From Flaccisagitta enflata (lineage: Eukaryota; Chaetognatha; Sagittoidea; Aphragmophora), in contig OZ231127.1 in NCBI GenBank assembly GCA_965153355.1, forward strand, positions 17,174,001-17,238,000: a stretch of DNA of 64,000 nt, read 5' to 3'. A program made the position numbers and the translations under genes. Below are positions 24,928 through 36,219 of this stretch, one piece after another. The number at the start of each line of letters is the position of its first letter. Positions within the stretch are counted from its first letter, which is position 1. The notes below the pieces were generated by a model. The model was not told the origin of the DNA and ran no database searches. It saw only the letters and a list, made by a program, of their open reading frames with translations.

Positions 24928-25848
24928 TTTCAACAATTTAAAAACGACTCGACTATTTCCATCTTCGACCTCCAGCGATTGGACAATGGCAGCCGCGCGT
25001 GCACGACACCGTCTCGACCGCTTCAGCGTCCTCTCGTGTATCTCGCCGGTTTGAATCAGTGTCGTGGCGGATCGTTTTAGCAGCGATGAAACGATATCCA
25101 CGGCGGAGATGGAGGATGCGGCGCCTTTTCGACGCCGTTGCCGCTTGCGCCGAAGGATCCAATGATTTCGGCGACGCCGCATGCGAATCAGATGGCGCTC
25201 GACATGGCCTTCGGGATATGGTTTACGACTTTATATCATACGCAAGGCAAATGGCGCTCGACTCGATGCCCGGCGACCCTCTTCGATTCGCGGCGTCCAC
25301 TTTGCGTCGAATTCGGCGCGAATGGAACTCCATGCGTTTCTTCGATCGGGAAAATTATCCAGAGGTTTCCCTCCAAGCGACATCGTTAACGCAATGCACA
25401 ATGACATTGGGAATCGTAAATGACCCGTCAATAATTCTCATGGAACAGTCTCCCAAGACACTCATGCCGCCCGTGACAATGTGACTGGCGCTCCAACACC
25501 AAGGATGCGAACGTCTTCGCCAAACCCCGACGGATCTGAGTATCTACCACTTCCGGTCCCGCGACATGGTGCGCAATCTCCGACTGGCGGCCAATTTTTA
25601 AATCTGCCGCCGATCCAAAGAGGAGACGCCGTTAATCAATGGGTATCGGATTTGGTCTCAGAAATCGAACCTGCGCGTGCGTCTCCGATGGAGCAAGCTG
25701 ACGACATGCTTGCGGATCTCGACGACGCCGACGCTCTGCAAGAGGTCGTGGGATCATCAACGGACTGACGCCGCAGGAGAGGGCGAGGCGACGCTTCGTC
25801 AACAGGAGTGCGGAGAGAGACAGATGGGGTAGGCAGCTGGAGGAGGAA
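24928..25848 (+). pseudogene. 5' leader and start of gag region
   Basis: GC-rich compared with flanking DNA. Two open stretches (24999-25484 and 25481-25768) lie in different frames. The first is Arg-rich and the second acidic and Pro-rich. Neither matches a domain I recognise. They could be N-terminal gag sequence or untranslated leader. Confidence 0.5.
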
Positions 25849-27245
25849 ATGCGACAAGGCCGGCGGCTGATAGATGATATGCAGCAGCAACAACGGGAGG
25901 AGGAGCAGCGACAGCAACAGGAGCAACAGCAGCAGCATCAATTGCAGATGCAGCAGCAGCAACTCCAACAGCAACGTCAACTCCACCGACCACAGGAGCA
26001 GCAGCAAACGACAGCTCAACGGCAGCAGCAAGAGCTGCTGCAGCAGCAGCAGTTGCAGCAACTTCAACAATTTCGTCAACAAGACCAACAACAACGTCAA
26101 ATCGTGCAGCCGGCGCCACAACATGTGGTTCAACAACAACAACAACACGAGCAGCAGCAGCAGCAGCAACAGCAACAACAACAAGAGCTGCAACAACATC
26201 AACCGGGTATGCAGCCGAACAGCAACAACAGCGGCAAAATAATGCAGGCGGCAGATACAGCAACTGCAGCAGCAACAGCAACCTTCGCCGCGTCCAGCGG
26301 TGGTGGTGGATCCTCCAGCGTCAAACAACCATCTTGTCGAAAGCATGAACGTCAGTGAAGAAACGGAAGAAGAAAGACAGCAACGCCTTGCAGAACAACG
26401 TCTGCGCATGATGGCTGAAGGTGAAGGTGGTGGTGCAGCAACAGCTCCAAAGGCGCCGATCGCGGTGCCATTGGGATTCCAACAGCGAAGCTCATCACAA
26501 GAAGACAAAGAGTTATACGACAGAATGTGTGACTTTCGCCAGCAGCAACAACGAGATGAAGATGAAGAGCAGGGTATTCAACAATGCGGCGAAAGCGCAG
26601 AAAGCACTGGAATAGCCTGAACGGCAGCATTGGTGGAGCTTTAGACAGCGGGATGTGAAGCTTAGACAACTGTCTGAGCTGGACAAGCAGCAACGCCTTC
26701 GAAAAGACCGTCGATCTATCTTCAGAAATTTCAATCCGGGATTGTTTAATTCGAACGTGCAGCAACGTCATGTGCAGTCAGTGGAAACGTCCGTCAAGCA
26801 GCCGATGCAGCAGCAGCAACAGTTCGAGCAGCAGCAGCAGCAAGGACAGCGCCAGCGTCAACTGCAGCAGCAGAATGAACAGCAACAGCATCCTGACCAG
26901 CAACAGCAGCTTCAGCATCAACAGTGGCAGCAGCAACGGCTTCAACAACAGCAACAGCATCAGGATCAGCATCACCAAACCCAAGCAGGCAGCAATTCTC
27001 CCTACGGAAGTGATCTTCGAAGCAGGTCGGTTCTGCTGAAGAAGACAGTCTTCCCATCAGAAAAGAGTCTTCAACACAGCCGGAGAGCGGAGAGTGATGC
27101 AACGGGCGATGCGCAGGAGGCAGAGGCAGGAGGCGCTAGCCTTGTAGTTAGCACAGCAGCGCTGCAAGATAAGAAGGAAGAAGAAAAGAATCGGCATGAA
27201 GACATAGTGGATTGCAGCTTGAAAAGCGCCACAAAAATGGCATAA
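25849..27245 (+). pseudogene. Gag N-terminal region, glutamine-rich coiled-coil
   Basis: Three open stretches in successive frames (25849-26358, 26300-26620, 26655-27245) encode long CAG/CAA-coded Gln runs broken by Leu, Arg and Glu, plus acidic segments such as SEETEEERQQRLAEQRL. The character is continuous across the frame changes, so they are probably one ancestral frame broken by indels. Gln-rich coiled-coil leaders occur in some BEL gag proteins; this one is unusually long. Antisense Leu- and Ser-rich frames are shadows. Confidence 0.65.
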
Positions 27246-28262
27246 CGCCTCTATGCATATCAAAGCGGAAGTCATCCAGCAGAATCAACGTTTGCAGCAA
27301 GAAGTGGATAGTTTGAAGATGCAGATTCAGCAGAGACTTTGACCTTGCCGCAGCGAGAGCAGAAGAAAAACAACGTAAAGAAGAACAACAACAAATGCGA
27401 TCCTTAGATTTTGATGCTCGATTCCATCAAGATGATCGTGTCAACAACAGATGAATCAGCAAGAAGAAGTTGGGTGGAGTATAAAGACCACCAAAAAGAG
27501 ATCTCCATTAAAAGTCGGGGGTCAATACGCCTTTGTCCAACAACCCCCAGCGTATCATCAAGTGGAGCATCACAAGTGGCCCGCCAAACGGAAGTCCACG
27601 TTCAGATGCCCAACAATCCGGCTCTGGACATGTTTAGAAAGAGCGGCGTACAATGATCTCATGCGAGCAGGGGAGGTCGGCCTCAAAGCGTTGGAGAAAG
27701 CAAGACCGCGAGAAGCCTCTGCGAGGCTTTCATCCACGACTTCATGATGAAGAAGTTCCAAAGAATGCTGAAACATGAAGCTTGGCAAATGGACATCTTA
27801 TTGGAATTGCCTAAGTGGTTTTCTGGTCCGGCAAAAGAGATCAGTGAAGCTGCGGCGATTGATCCAGCTGAAGCAACAGCAAGAGGAGAAATTAATGACG
27901 CCTTCGCAAAAATGAGCGTCGTCTTTATGGCAAGGCGCTGCAACATTGCGGCGCTGTTATTCAACGAAATAAATCGCGGAGGGCAAAAGATCAGTCGGCC
28001 GACCATGCAAGGCATTTCAATTTGTCTGCAAGGTTGCAAAAGGCAAAGAAGATTGCAGGGACCTGTGGAGAAAGTGCAACAATGCTATCGTGACGAGCTG
28101 CTGCAGGAGATCCTCAATAAGAGAGTCCCTCATCTTGCAAATAAATTCTGGGAAAAGCAACATGAAGCAGCCCAAAATGGACAGTTATTTTCATTCGATA
28201 ACTTGGTTCATATGATTGAGACATGGGCAGTGATTCAACGCAACAAAGGCGCAAGCTACTAG
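27246..28262 (+). pseudogene. Gag capsid-like region
   Basis: Open segments at 27411-27747 and 27744-28262 in different frames. The second has the helical pattern of BEL/Pao gag, ending in a segment with RVPHLANKFWEKQ and FDNLVHMIETWAV, which resembles the stretch that precedes the zinc knuckles in this family. Broken by at least two frameshifts. Confidence 0.65.
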
Positions 28263-28327
28263 ACAGCATCAGTGGCAGCAGTTGCAACGGCAGAAAAAGA
28301 GGCGCCATCATCATATGAGGATGCACC

Positions 28328-28744
28328 TTGACCAATGGCAAGCAACGAAAAGTGCAGTCGACGGACCGCTGCAACGTCTGCAGTGGAATGCATCAAACGG
28401 AAGAATGTCATCAGTTGTCAGAGTTGGAAGTGGGCGCGAGAGTTCAAAAGATCATGTCTCGTCGTCTTTGCTTCCACTGCCTCGCGCCAGGACACAATGC
28501 CAAAGGGTGCGTGAACAGACCAACTTGCCAAATCTGCAAGAAGCGGCACGCAACTATTCTCCACGGGCGCACCTACAAGAAAGAAGAAAAGGAAGAAAAA
28601 AGAGAAAACAAGCAGGAAATAAAAATTACCGCTAGCTCCCTTCAAAAAGTCAGAGGATGCAGCTGCAGCAGCCTGCAACAGCTCCGTCAGCGGCGGGAAG
28701 CAGCCAATCCAACGGAAGTAATCTCTCCTAATGCTACGGCATGA
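28328..28744 (+). pseudogene. Gag zinc-knuckle domain of BEL/Pao
   Basis: One open frame contains three cysteine/histidine clusters in order: CNVCSGMHQTEEC, CFHCLAPGHNAKGC and CQICKKRHATILH. The second is a classic CCHC knuckle and the whole arrangement is diagnostic of BEL/Pao gag. This domain packages element RNA. A Lys/Glu-rich tail follows before the protease. Confidence 0.9.
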
Positions 28745-28789
28745 CTGGCGAAGACGGCAGCGTCGCGGTCCGTCTCTTCATACGACGGC

Positions 28790-28990
28790 GTTGTCCGTCC
28801 GATTGTTCCAGTAGCTATCATAAACAATTCTTAGGGTGCGCAGGGGCGATATACGCTATGATCGACTCAGGCGCTGATCGCGCGTGATCAGTACCAATGT
28901 TATTACGCGGTCTTTACGATTCCATAAAAAACAGTGCAAATAGCGGTGATTACCTGTAGAAATCGTGTTATCGAGATAGTTTCATCATCA
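28790..28990 (+). pseudogene. Aspartic protease remnant
   Basis: A short stretch reads IYAMIDSGADRA (28849-28884) with the catalytic DSGA motif of retroviral-type aspartic proteases, and is cut by an in-frame TGA at 28885. It follows the zinc knuckles and precedes RT, as expected. The rest of the domain is not clearly readable. Confidence 0.7.
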
Positions 28991-29690
28991 CATCACCATG
29001 CAATGATCCGGCTTGAGAATATGTAAATGCGGCGTCAACGGCTGCGGTGGTGGGTGATTTGTTAGCAGTGAGCGCGACATTCCTCCTTTTCTCCGCGACC
29101 TATCTGACCAACCTCACGTCGAAAGCATAAAATTTCAGAAGCTGAAGGCGGTGTGATGATCATCGGAGCGGCATGCACGGATACCGCCGTCGCTCAAGAA
29201 ATCCGTCGAGGGCCTTCAGGATCTTTGACTTGCTTCAGATGTCTATTATTGGTGGTATGTGGAAAGACGGGAAGAAGGGCGAGATGTTGCATCGTCAACG
29301 CTATATAGCGGATGACCCCGCGTCTGCGATAACATTGATATCCTCGATAATCGTCCTCAGCAGCAACATTGACACATCTTCTACCATGACTTTGCATCAT
29401 CAATCGTCTCGCAAGAGGAGATGGGTGATTCCCTTGAAAATATCAGAGCGTGCAAAATGTTAGAGGAAAAGGCATATTTTTGCCCAATTGTGAAAAAATA
29501 TTTTCGCTCCTGTCACATGGAAATTTCATCACGAAAAGATCATGGAAATTCTGAGAAGAGTGAAGTCACGACCCACTGCGATGAAGAGCGGCTCGGCAAT
29601 CAACGTTTCCGCTCACGTGATCCAGCCTTCAAAGAAAGAGTCTTCCGTGAGATCGAAATTTTGCGAGGCAGGGTAGCGGTGAATTGATAG
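28991..29690 (+). pseudogene. Protease-RT linker, heavily broken
   Basis: Several short frames in different phases (for example 29173-29463 and 29421-29687). By position it should cover the end of protease and the start of RT, but I could not assign motifs. Confidence 0.4.
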
Positions 29691-29699
29691 CGTCGGCAG

Positions 29700-30165
29700 C
29701 GGCGGCCCAGCATTGAGAAGCGGCGCTGGTACTTGCCGCTTCATATTGTTGGATGCGGCAAAAGCAGCGCATATGTCACGATGCGCGTGCGGCGACCAGC
29801 GGGATCTCACTCAATGTTTGCTCGTGAGTGGCTTTTAGTGTTTAACATTAAGACATCCTCATGCGTTTACCGTCAGTGAAGATCGCCTTTATGTGTGATA
29901 TAAAGGCGTTCTTCCCACAGATCCGCGTCCATCCTGGCAACGCTTATCTATTCAGATTCTTTTGGTTCAAAGACCGTACTCTACGAGAAGCCATTTTGAA
30001 TCTATTCTTATCACATGTCTTAGTAGCCAATCCAGCTCATTCGTCACATCTTTCACCGTCACAAAGCATGCTGAAGTAATCCGGCCCAAATATCCCTACA
30101 ACGTCTACGATCTTAGTCGTTTCGGCTTCTACGTCGTCGACGGAAGCGGAGGTGAGGATTAGGTT
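29700..30165 (+). pseudogene. Reverse transcriptase core
   Basis: The N-terminal RT motif reads RWYLPLHIV (from about 29722). SGISLN appears near 29800. Motif A is in frame at 29861-30079 as IAFMCDIKAFFPQIRVHPG, with the catalytic Asp in CDIKAFF. The YVDD region near 30130 is degenerate: YVVDGSGG in one frame, where YVDD is expected. Frame changes lie between these motifs. This domain would copy element RNA to DNA in cytoplasmic particles. Confidence 0.85.
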
Positions 30166-30168
30166 GAC

Positions 30169-30516
30169 GTGGCACTGCAGTTGAAGGTGGATGCAGTAGC
30201 GGCGATGGCTGAAGGCGGGATGGATCTTGTGAAGTGGAAAAATATCATGCGACAATTGATGGATGGAGATCCAGACGTACCGATTCCCATCTCAGATAAG
30301 CAAGATGATGCGCCGGCCAAGGTGTTGAGCGTCTCATGGCTTCCGGCGGAAGGCGTTTTCATCTTCATCTGCGACGAGGAATTCAAAACTCTTAGGGCGA
30401 AAACACCTCGTCAGGTGGTCTCCATGCAAGCTAAACTTTATGATCCATTGGGATTTGGAGCCCAAGCGCATACATCGGCAGACGACATCTTCAACTCTGT
30501 CGTCCACAGGAAGTAG
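30169..30516 (+). pseudogene. RT thumb/connection region of Pao type
   Basis: A 115-codon open segment includes GGMDLVKWKN, VLSVSWLPAEGVFIF and AKLYDPLGFGAQ. These match the pattern after YVDD in BEL/Pao, where a GGF.L.KW motif, an LG..W segment and a DPLG motif follow. Confidence 0.85.
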
Positions 30517-30530
30517 GATGGGATTCGCCC

Positions 30531-30950
30531 TTGGAAGAGAGCGTCGAGGAATCCTTCTTCCGCTCCACTTCATCTTGGCCTCTTCTACAACAATATCGAA
30601 TTGAACGCTGGTGGAATGGCGGCGTCGACAATAGCGACATTGCGGAAGTAACAATCGGGTTATTTTGCGATGCAGCTCCAAAAGGCGGATATGGAGCAGT
30701 TGCATATCGACGTCAAGTCAGCCGAGATGGAGATGTTCACATTTCATTCATTGCCTCCAAATCTCACGTCATTCCTCTCAATCCAAAACATTACTCTCAT
30801 CCCCACAGCGTTCCACGCGTCGAGATTATATCCGCAGAAAAAGCAGTACAGCTCAAGCAATCCGTCGGAAGGACCATCAACTTGGACAATCTTGTAAGTC
30901 CAGATTTTGGTCTGAGATTCTGAATCTGCACTGAAGATGATTTACAATCC
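30531..30950 (+). pseudogene. RNase H-like domain of Pao type
   Basis: The open segment has LFCDAAPKGGYGAVAYR, FIASKSHVIPLNP and VPRVEIISAEKAVQL. These correspond to the first catalytic Asp motif, the K-S-x-V-x-P block and the PR-E-L block of Pao RNase H. The domain would remove RNA from RNA-DNA hybrids. A frame change at about 30900 interrupts the following W-SDSE motif (FWSEILNLH in another frame). Confidence 0.85.
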
Positions 30951-31217
30951 GGCAAAACCAAGGCCTGTATTCTTCGCCTGTCGTCTCTCCAAGATCCACA
31001 GTGGGTCTGATCCTCAGCAGTGGCGCTGGGTTGACTCGTCAAACAACCCGGCGGACCACTGCTGGCAGAGCATCCAGGCCCATGGCAAATAGCGTCAATT
31101 CCATCACGGTCCTGCATTTTGCGTCTCCCTGAAGATCTGGCAAAAGAACGAGGAACATCGCAGCATTGCCCTATTTCTGCAAATTAACAGCTCTGTATCT
31201 GGCTGAGTGAAAAACAA
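30951..31217 (+). pseudogene. RNase H-integrase linker, broken
   Basis: By position it should hold the segment ending in the NPAD motif. A short NNPADHCW-like reading near 31042-31065 is visible in one frame. Confidence 0.45.
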
Positions 31218-32440
31218 GTGGCTGACGATACTTCTTACAGCAGCAAGGAAAATGGATGCAGGAAAGTGCGGATCATCGGCATGGTTCTCATCGCAGTCAA
31301 AGGTGGAGAGCGTATCCAAGGGCGAAGACACAAGCAGCAAAGGATCTCCTTGGCCGGAAGTGGCATAAGGCGTCGTGGAGAGGCGCGCAAACAGCTCGTC
31401 AAGTCAATGCAGCGGCAACATTATTCCGACGTTTTCGAACAATTGGAGGTGGGAAAAGTCTTTAAGCCAGAAAGCCGTCGTGACTTTATCATCAAAAACA
31501 AAGAGGAGATGCGGAAGTTGAACCCTTTCGTCGGCGGCAGCCCAGCATCCTTCGCGTCGGCAGTCGGTGGAGAATACCAATATCGCTCACGGCTAAATTT
31601 CCCCTTTATCCTTCCGCCAAAAGACGAGAATGTGAAATCATTAATTAGCATTATCATCATATGATTTTCACGCGGGTGCAAAGCATACATTGTGCCAATT
31701 ACGCCAATTTGTGTGGATTGCAAAAGGTCTTCAGGCTGTCAAGAGCGTAGTCAACACGTGCTTTAGATGCCAGAAGAACTTCAAAAGAACGCAAATCAGC
31801 AAATGGCCAATCTTCCATCAAATCGCGTCAATCCTCGCCTGTCTTTGCAGAGACTGGATTGGGCGTCATGGGCATTTCATTAAAAAACAGGCGGGCGCGC
31901 GAATCTAGTGTGGATACGCGATGTTCACCTATTTCGTGTCTGCGCCCGTCCATGTAATTGCTCTTCCAACATATCGCTTGATGCGATAGGCCACGCAATC
32001 ATCCGCTTTGCAGCAGGCGCAGAGAGCTCCACGCCCCGGTTCACTTCAGATTGTGCAGACGAATCTGGGTGGCGCCAGCCAACATCCTCAAGAAGAAATG
32101 GAAGCCGGGCCGCTCGTGACTCTGGTGCAGCGCGCGGCTGACAGGTGGGATTTCATCACGCCGAGAACACCCCATTATGGAGGGGTGTGGGAGAAAATCG
32201 TCGCTCTCTTCCAGCGCCATCTTGCTTCCATCTCGACTGGCGCCATCCTCCCTGTCGACGCCGCCAACACTGCTGTCGTCGAAGTTGAAGGAATTCTCAA
32301 TCGCAAATCCTCTGACAGCGCTCAGCGATGATCCAAATGACTCTGAGGCCCTTACACAGTCATATCTCCTAAATCCATCAACATCCGGCCATGCCCCTCT
32401 GGATCTGGTGCAACAAGGCGTCAACTCTGACGCCGACTCA
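31218..32440 (+). pseudogene. Integrase region of BEL/Pao
   Basis: The pre-integrase segment (31218-31664) ends FPFILPPKDENVKSL, matching the P-x-LP-x(3-4)-L pattern. A frameshift leads to the zinc-binding part: HAGAKHTLCQLRQFVWI, then CFRCQKNF (31670-31780). The core has CRDWIGRHGHF for the first Asp, a decayed second Asp region (FTSDCADES, 32042-32070), and PRTPHYGGVWEKIV with the catalytic Glu (about 32160-32205), then VEVEGILNRKS. It would insert the element DNA into the genome. At least three frame changes break it. Confidence 0.88.
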
Positions 32441-33100
32441 TGAGTTCAATAGGCGTCTTGCTGTCAGTAATGAATCATTTGAAATCGTGAAGTCGAATAT
32501 TTGCTCCTTCTTCACGCATGCAAACAAATGTTGAAGATCCCGAGAGGAACTTTGCGGTGCATTGACATAGTCATCGTCATAGACAGAAAACGCTACCTCA
32601 TCTGAGTGGAGCTTAGGGCGTGTCATGGCGTAGAGTTAATCAGCCATATCCCGGAGGGCTCACATCCGGCGCGCCAGGATGAAGAATCGTGACAACCGCA
32701 CAAAAGATTGTGCGGCTGGGGGTGGACTCATAAAACGCTAAGTTTCGAGAGAGAGAGAGAAAAAGGCGCATGGGCCTGTCTATTAGTAACTATAGATATG
32801 AGTGATTGAGACTCTGACTTTTTATATTTACAAAGAGTTATTATTATTCATATTTGGTTCTGATTATCCATGCTTTCATCTTTCCTCTTGTCAATTATGT
32901 TGTCCATTTCCACTTACACATCAAACACTGATTCATTAGCTCTGTCTATATGTACATATTGTACCAAATTCCGTTCTTACCATTATCAGTTCTCATGGAG
33001 CACTGCACAGCTTCCGCTGGCGACGTCATTCCATCTACGAAGTCAGTTCGCATCTTGAAATCGCTCGTCGGAGTCAAGATGTCCCGTCAGCACAGCGTCT
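32441..33100 (+). other. Post-integrase region, AT-rich, no frame recognised
   Basis: Includes a short GA tract (32748-32762). No domain recognised. It separates pol from a second GC-rich open region. Confidence 0.5.
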
Positions 33101-33116
33101 CGAGGCAGAAGCCGAC

Positions 33117-33488
33117 GTGCCGACGTCGTACGGATCCCTGGATCTCCATCGGCTCTTCAGCGGCGGCTCGGCTCGAGAAGGATCTGCATCCGCGGCGTGG
33201 CTCGGGGCGGAGGAGGAGGCTGTAGCGTTGGCAACCTTCAATGGCGACCTTAGTTCCGTCGTAGGCACAAAAATGGCGAATAAAAAGCGTCAACAAGATG
33301 ATGCGTTGGTAAATCGTCAACAACCATCCAACGCCGTTGATCCAGCGTCGCTTCCTCCATTGGTGGTCATCAGAGTGGAGTTTGAGGCGGATCTCGATCA
33401 ATCGGCCGCCGACAGACTTATCCATCACTTCCTTGGCGGCGTCATCATCATCGGATTTTCCCCCATCGCCTCGCCAATTCTGCCTTGA
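33117..33488 (+). pseudogene. Unknown 3' open frame a in the retrotransposon
   Basis: 124-codon open segment, Ala/Ser-rich, with a hydrophobic end (HHFLGGVIIIGFSPIASPIL). Base composition resembles gag-pol rather than the flanks. No domain recognised; the hydrophobic tail is a weak hint of a membrane segment. It might belong to an accessory or envelope-like gene, but nothing proves that. Confidence 0.4.
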
Positions 33489-33611
33489 TTTCAGTCGCCC
33501 AGCGTCTCGTGATCAAGCGTCTGCTGCTGCATGTCAACGCAGCGGGGGCGAAGAGAGAGATCGGTCAATGATGAGCAAGAGTGAGGATAGAAGCAGGAAG
33601 AGGAGGAGGTA

Positions 33612-33986
33612 TTGGTGAATGGGGAGGTGGAGGAAAAAGACAATGACCCGGAAGTAGACACTGCGACGCCGGAAGAGAAGCACCAGCGGATGCAAACACG
33701 TTGGTGGTATCGTACCATCAGTCCGGACGTCGAAGTATCTCTTCTCTTCCAAGAGTTTGAAAAACTTTCAGTGTGCTGCAACAAACAAACTCTCATGCGC
33801 TCTTCGGCTAATCAAACAGAGCTTGGCTCAGAGACTCTGGAGCGCAAAATCCAAAGCAATAAAAGAAGGAGGGAGCATGATAAGGAGGTTCGTCGCATGG
33901 TCCAGGCGACGAAGAGGAAGAATTTGGCTCCGAAGCCTCCTGATGCAGCTGCAATTTCATCTGCAGCAAATTCCGTCGACTCATAA
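33612..33986 (+). pseudogene. Unknown 3' open frame b, basic coiled-coil-like
   Basis: 125-codon segment with NKRRREHDKEVRRMVQATKR and KRKNLAPKPPDAAAISSA. It is in the same frame number as the previous segment but separated by a stop. Lys/Arg clusters suggest nucleic-acid binding or nuclear localisation; this is inference. Confidence 0.4.
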
Positions 33987-34177
33987 CTCCACCAGCGCTG
34001 TGCTGGCGCAGCGCTAGCTACATCAGCGGCAATTCTCTACCAGCATCAGGAAATGCGTCAATCGCCTGAATTGATTTCATCCCAAATCCCAGCAGCAACA
34101 GAGGTCCTCGTGGCGTCCTCCCCTCACAACAGTCAGAAGAGATCACGATAGGGAAAAGACTCACAAAGCGCGCAAAT

Positions 34178-35188
34178 GTGCTGAGTCAACAAAAAGGGCC
34201 AGATTCCAAAAGCAAAGGCCCCCTTCAAGCGCCTCCAGGCGCGCCCCCTGCAGCAATAACGCCCAAAGGCGAAGGAGAAGCTTCAAGTGGTTCGTCGACG
34301 GCAACGTTAACAGTGGCCCAGAAGCTGAATCAGGCGCCTGGGGCAGCGGCAGCAAAGGGGAGGAAGACCAAGAGAGCTGGGAAGAAGCATAAAGAAAAGC
34401 CAGCAGCAAGAGTTCTACTTGCGGTGCTTCGCGTCATGATTAAACCTCAAGTCTCTGGTCAGCAGGCAGGAGCGTCTTCCTTTCACTATAGCCATCAAAA
34501 GCAGCGGTAGGAAGCGAACTAGTTGGCGTGCTTCAGCATCTGTTAAAGCTGGTATGGCGCCTCGTCAGCAAACCGAGTCTGCCCAAGGTCTGCAGCAAGT
34601 GCCAAACCGCCTCCCCGTCGGATCCAGCCTTTGATCCTGCGCATGGACACCATCGCGAGTCATTTGCTACGAGGAGCCTCTTCACTGACCTCAAACGCTC
34701 CATTGGGTGTGGTGAAGAATTTAGCATCAAGGCTTCCGAAAGACTTCTTCGCGTCGCTTAATCCGCGTCAACGAGTTGAAAGCGCTCGTCAAAGTCTTAG
34801 AGCAGAAGGTCAAATCGCAACATCCAAAAGGAGAGAGACGATGCTGGTCAAGCAGCAATGGCTGCGGACAATAAGTGGTCAAAGGCAATAAGCAGAGTCG
34901 TGGAACTGGAGAAGCAGCTTGAAAAGGAGAAGCAGGCCTGTGCGATGAAGGCTAAGAAAGGAAGCCGTGGAGGCACGCGCTAAGGCGGCTATGGCCGTCG
35001 ACTTTAAAACTGCGTCCGCTGTGCGTCCTAAATTTCGACTGGCGCCGAATTGCGATGCAGCATCTCCACCTCCAGCGTCTTCTCCTGCAGAAAAGGTCGG
35101 TCAGCAGATCCTATCGCAAAAAGACGCTCCCAAGCCTGGAAATAAGAAAAATCGGACCAGGCCTTGGAAAAATCAGACCGCCAGTTAA
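34178..35188 (+). pseudogene. Unknown 3' open frames c, Lys/Ala/Pro-rich
   Basis: Open segments 34178-34510, 34631-34891 and 34967-35188, the first and last in the same frame. They encode Ala/Pro/Lys-rich sequence (KGRKTKRAGKKHKEKPAAR) resembling a disordered basic protein. A second gag-like or accessory gene is possible. No homologue recognised. Confidence 0.4.
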
Positions 35189-36204
35189 ATACTTTAAATT
35201 GGTGCTACACCTTGATTGCTGTTCAATTTAACTACCAATTTGCAACATGGCGTGGAAAGCGCCACCATTCGCGGATTAGTATTCACCATCACATCCTCAT
35301 CCCATGTGAACCCAGGCGGCCGTCGGGGCGCTACCGGGCGTAGAATGGCGTCCGCCCGAGCCCTGGCAGCATATCCACGTAAAATATCATGATTTGGGAA
35401 GGTTGAGTTGGGTTTTGTGGTAAATTTGAATCATAATATCTGATAGAACTTTACTAATCAATCTGCCCCATTTCTTCTCTTTCTTTCTCTTCCCTTCGGG
35501 GAGGATACATTCTCAGGCAGCTGCACCACCTGCGCCTTTCGGTGCAGTCGCCGTTGGCGGCATCATTCATAGCCTTTCGCCTTCGAGTTGGCGAGGTGTT
35601 GGAGCCGGAATGACCCGCTCGTCTCTGTAATGGAGAGGAAGCGCAGGTGATGTGGTCGTTCCATGATGCTTACTAATTTCTTTTTACCTTACAGATTCGT
35701 TTTATATATAGTTAGTAACTTATTTATTTTGTCTTGTTTTGTTTGGTTCCTTGGAACATGTAAATTTGTTGTGTTTGTTTTAGAACATAGTACTTTTTAG
35801 TCGTATGCAGGCACACCCCAAGCATAGCATATTTAATGTATACCCCTACTCATTATTTCCCTCTTAAGCCAAATCCCAGGCTTAGGTGCTCAAAACCCGT
35901 TCCCCTTCCCCCCTTTCCCTGCTTTTACAGAGCAGGTCCTCCAACCTCCTAAATGCCGCCACCTCGTCTCCATCCGCGTCATCGTGATCGTTGAAAATTT
36001 GCTGGTGGTGGATCCTTTCCGGACAGGAATCATCATTCGTGCAGTCGTCGATCTGTTGATAGTTAGGGTGGGGATATGAAGAGGCGGTGGGCGGGGAGGA
36101 GGCGAGGCTGTGTCTGTAAATTTTTCGAGGAAGGTAGTATCGGTTTTAGTAGGGTTTCCCCGACTGGAAACTAGGTGTCGGATTTTTGAAATTCGTGAAA
36201 TTCC
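35189..36204 (+). other. 3' untranslated region of the retrotransposon
   Basis: No frame of note. T-rich with GTTTT patches, becoming ordinary towards the 3' LTR. Confidence 0.5.
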
Positions 36205-36219
36205 AAAAATGGGGCAGAA
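36203..36219 (+). promoter_or_regulatory. Polypurine tract before the 3' LTR
   Basis: AAAAATGGGGCAGAA lies immediately 5' of the LTR start TGTTAG. It is purine-rich with one T and one C, in the position used to prime plus-strand synthesis. Confidence 0.65.

Noticed and set aside
24960-25000. Primer-binding site starting TGGCAGCC
   Set aside because: It is about 60 bp from the LTR end and I could not match it to a tRNA 3' end with confidence.
33117-33488. Envelope gene in the retrotransposon
   Set aside because: One hydrophobic tail is not enough; no signal peptide, cysteine pattern or fusion motif is seen.
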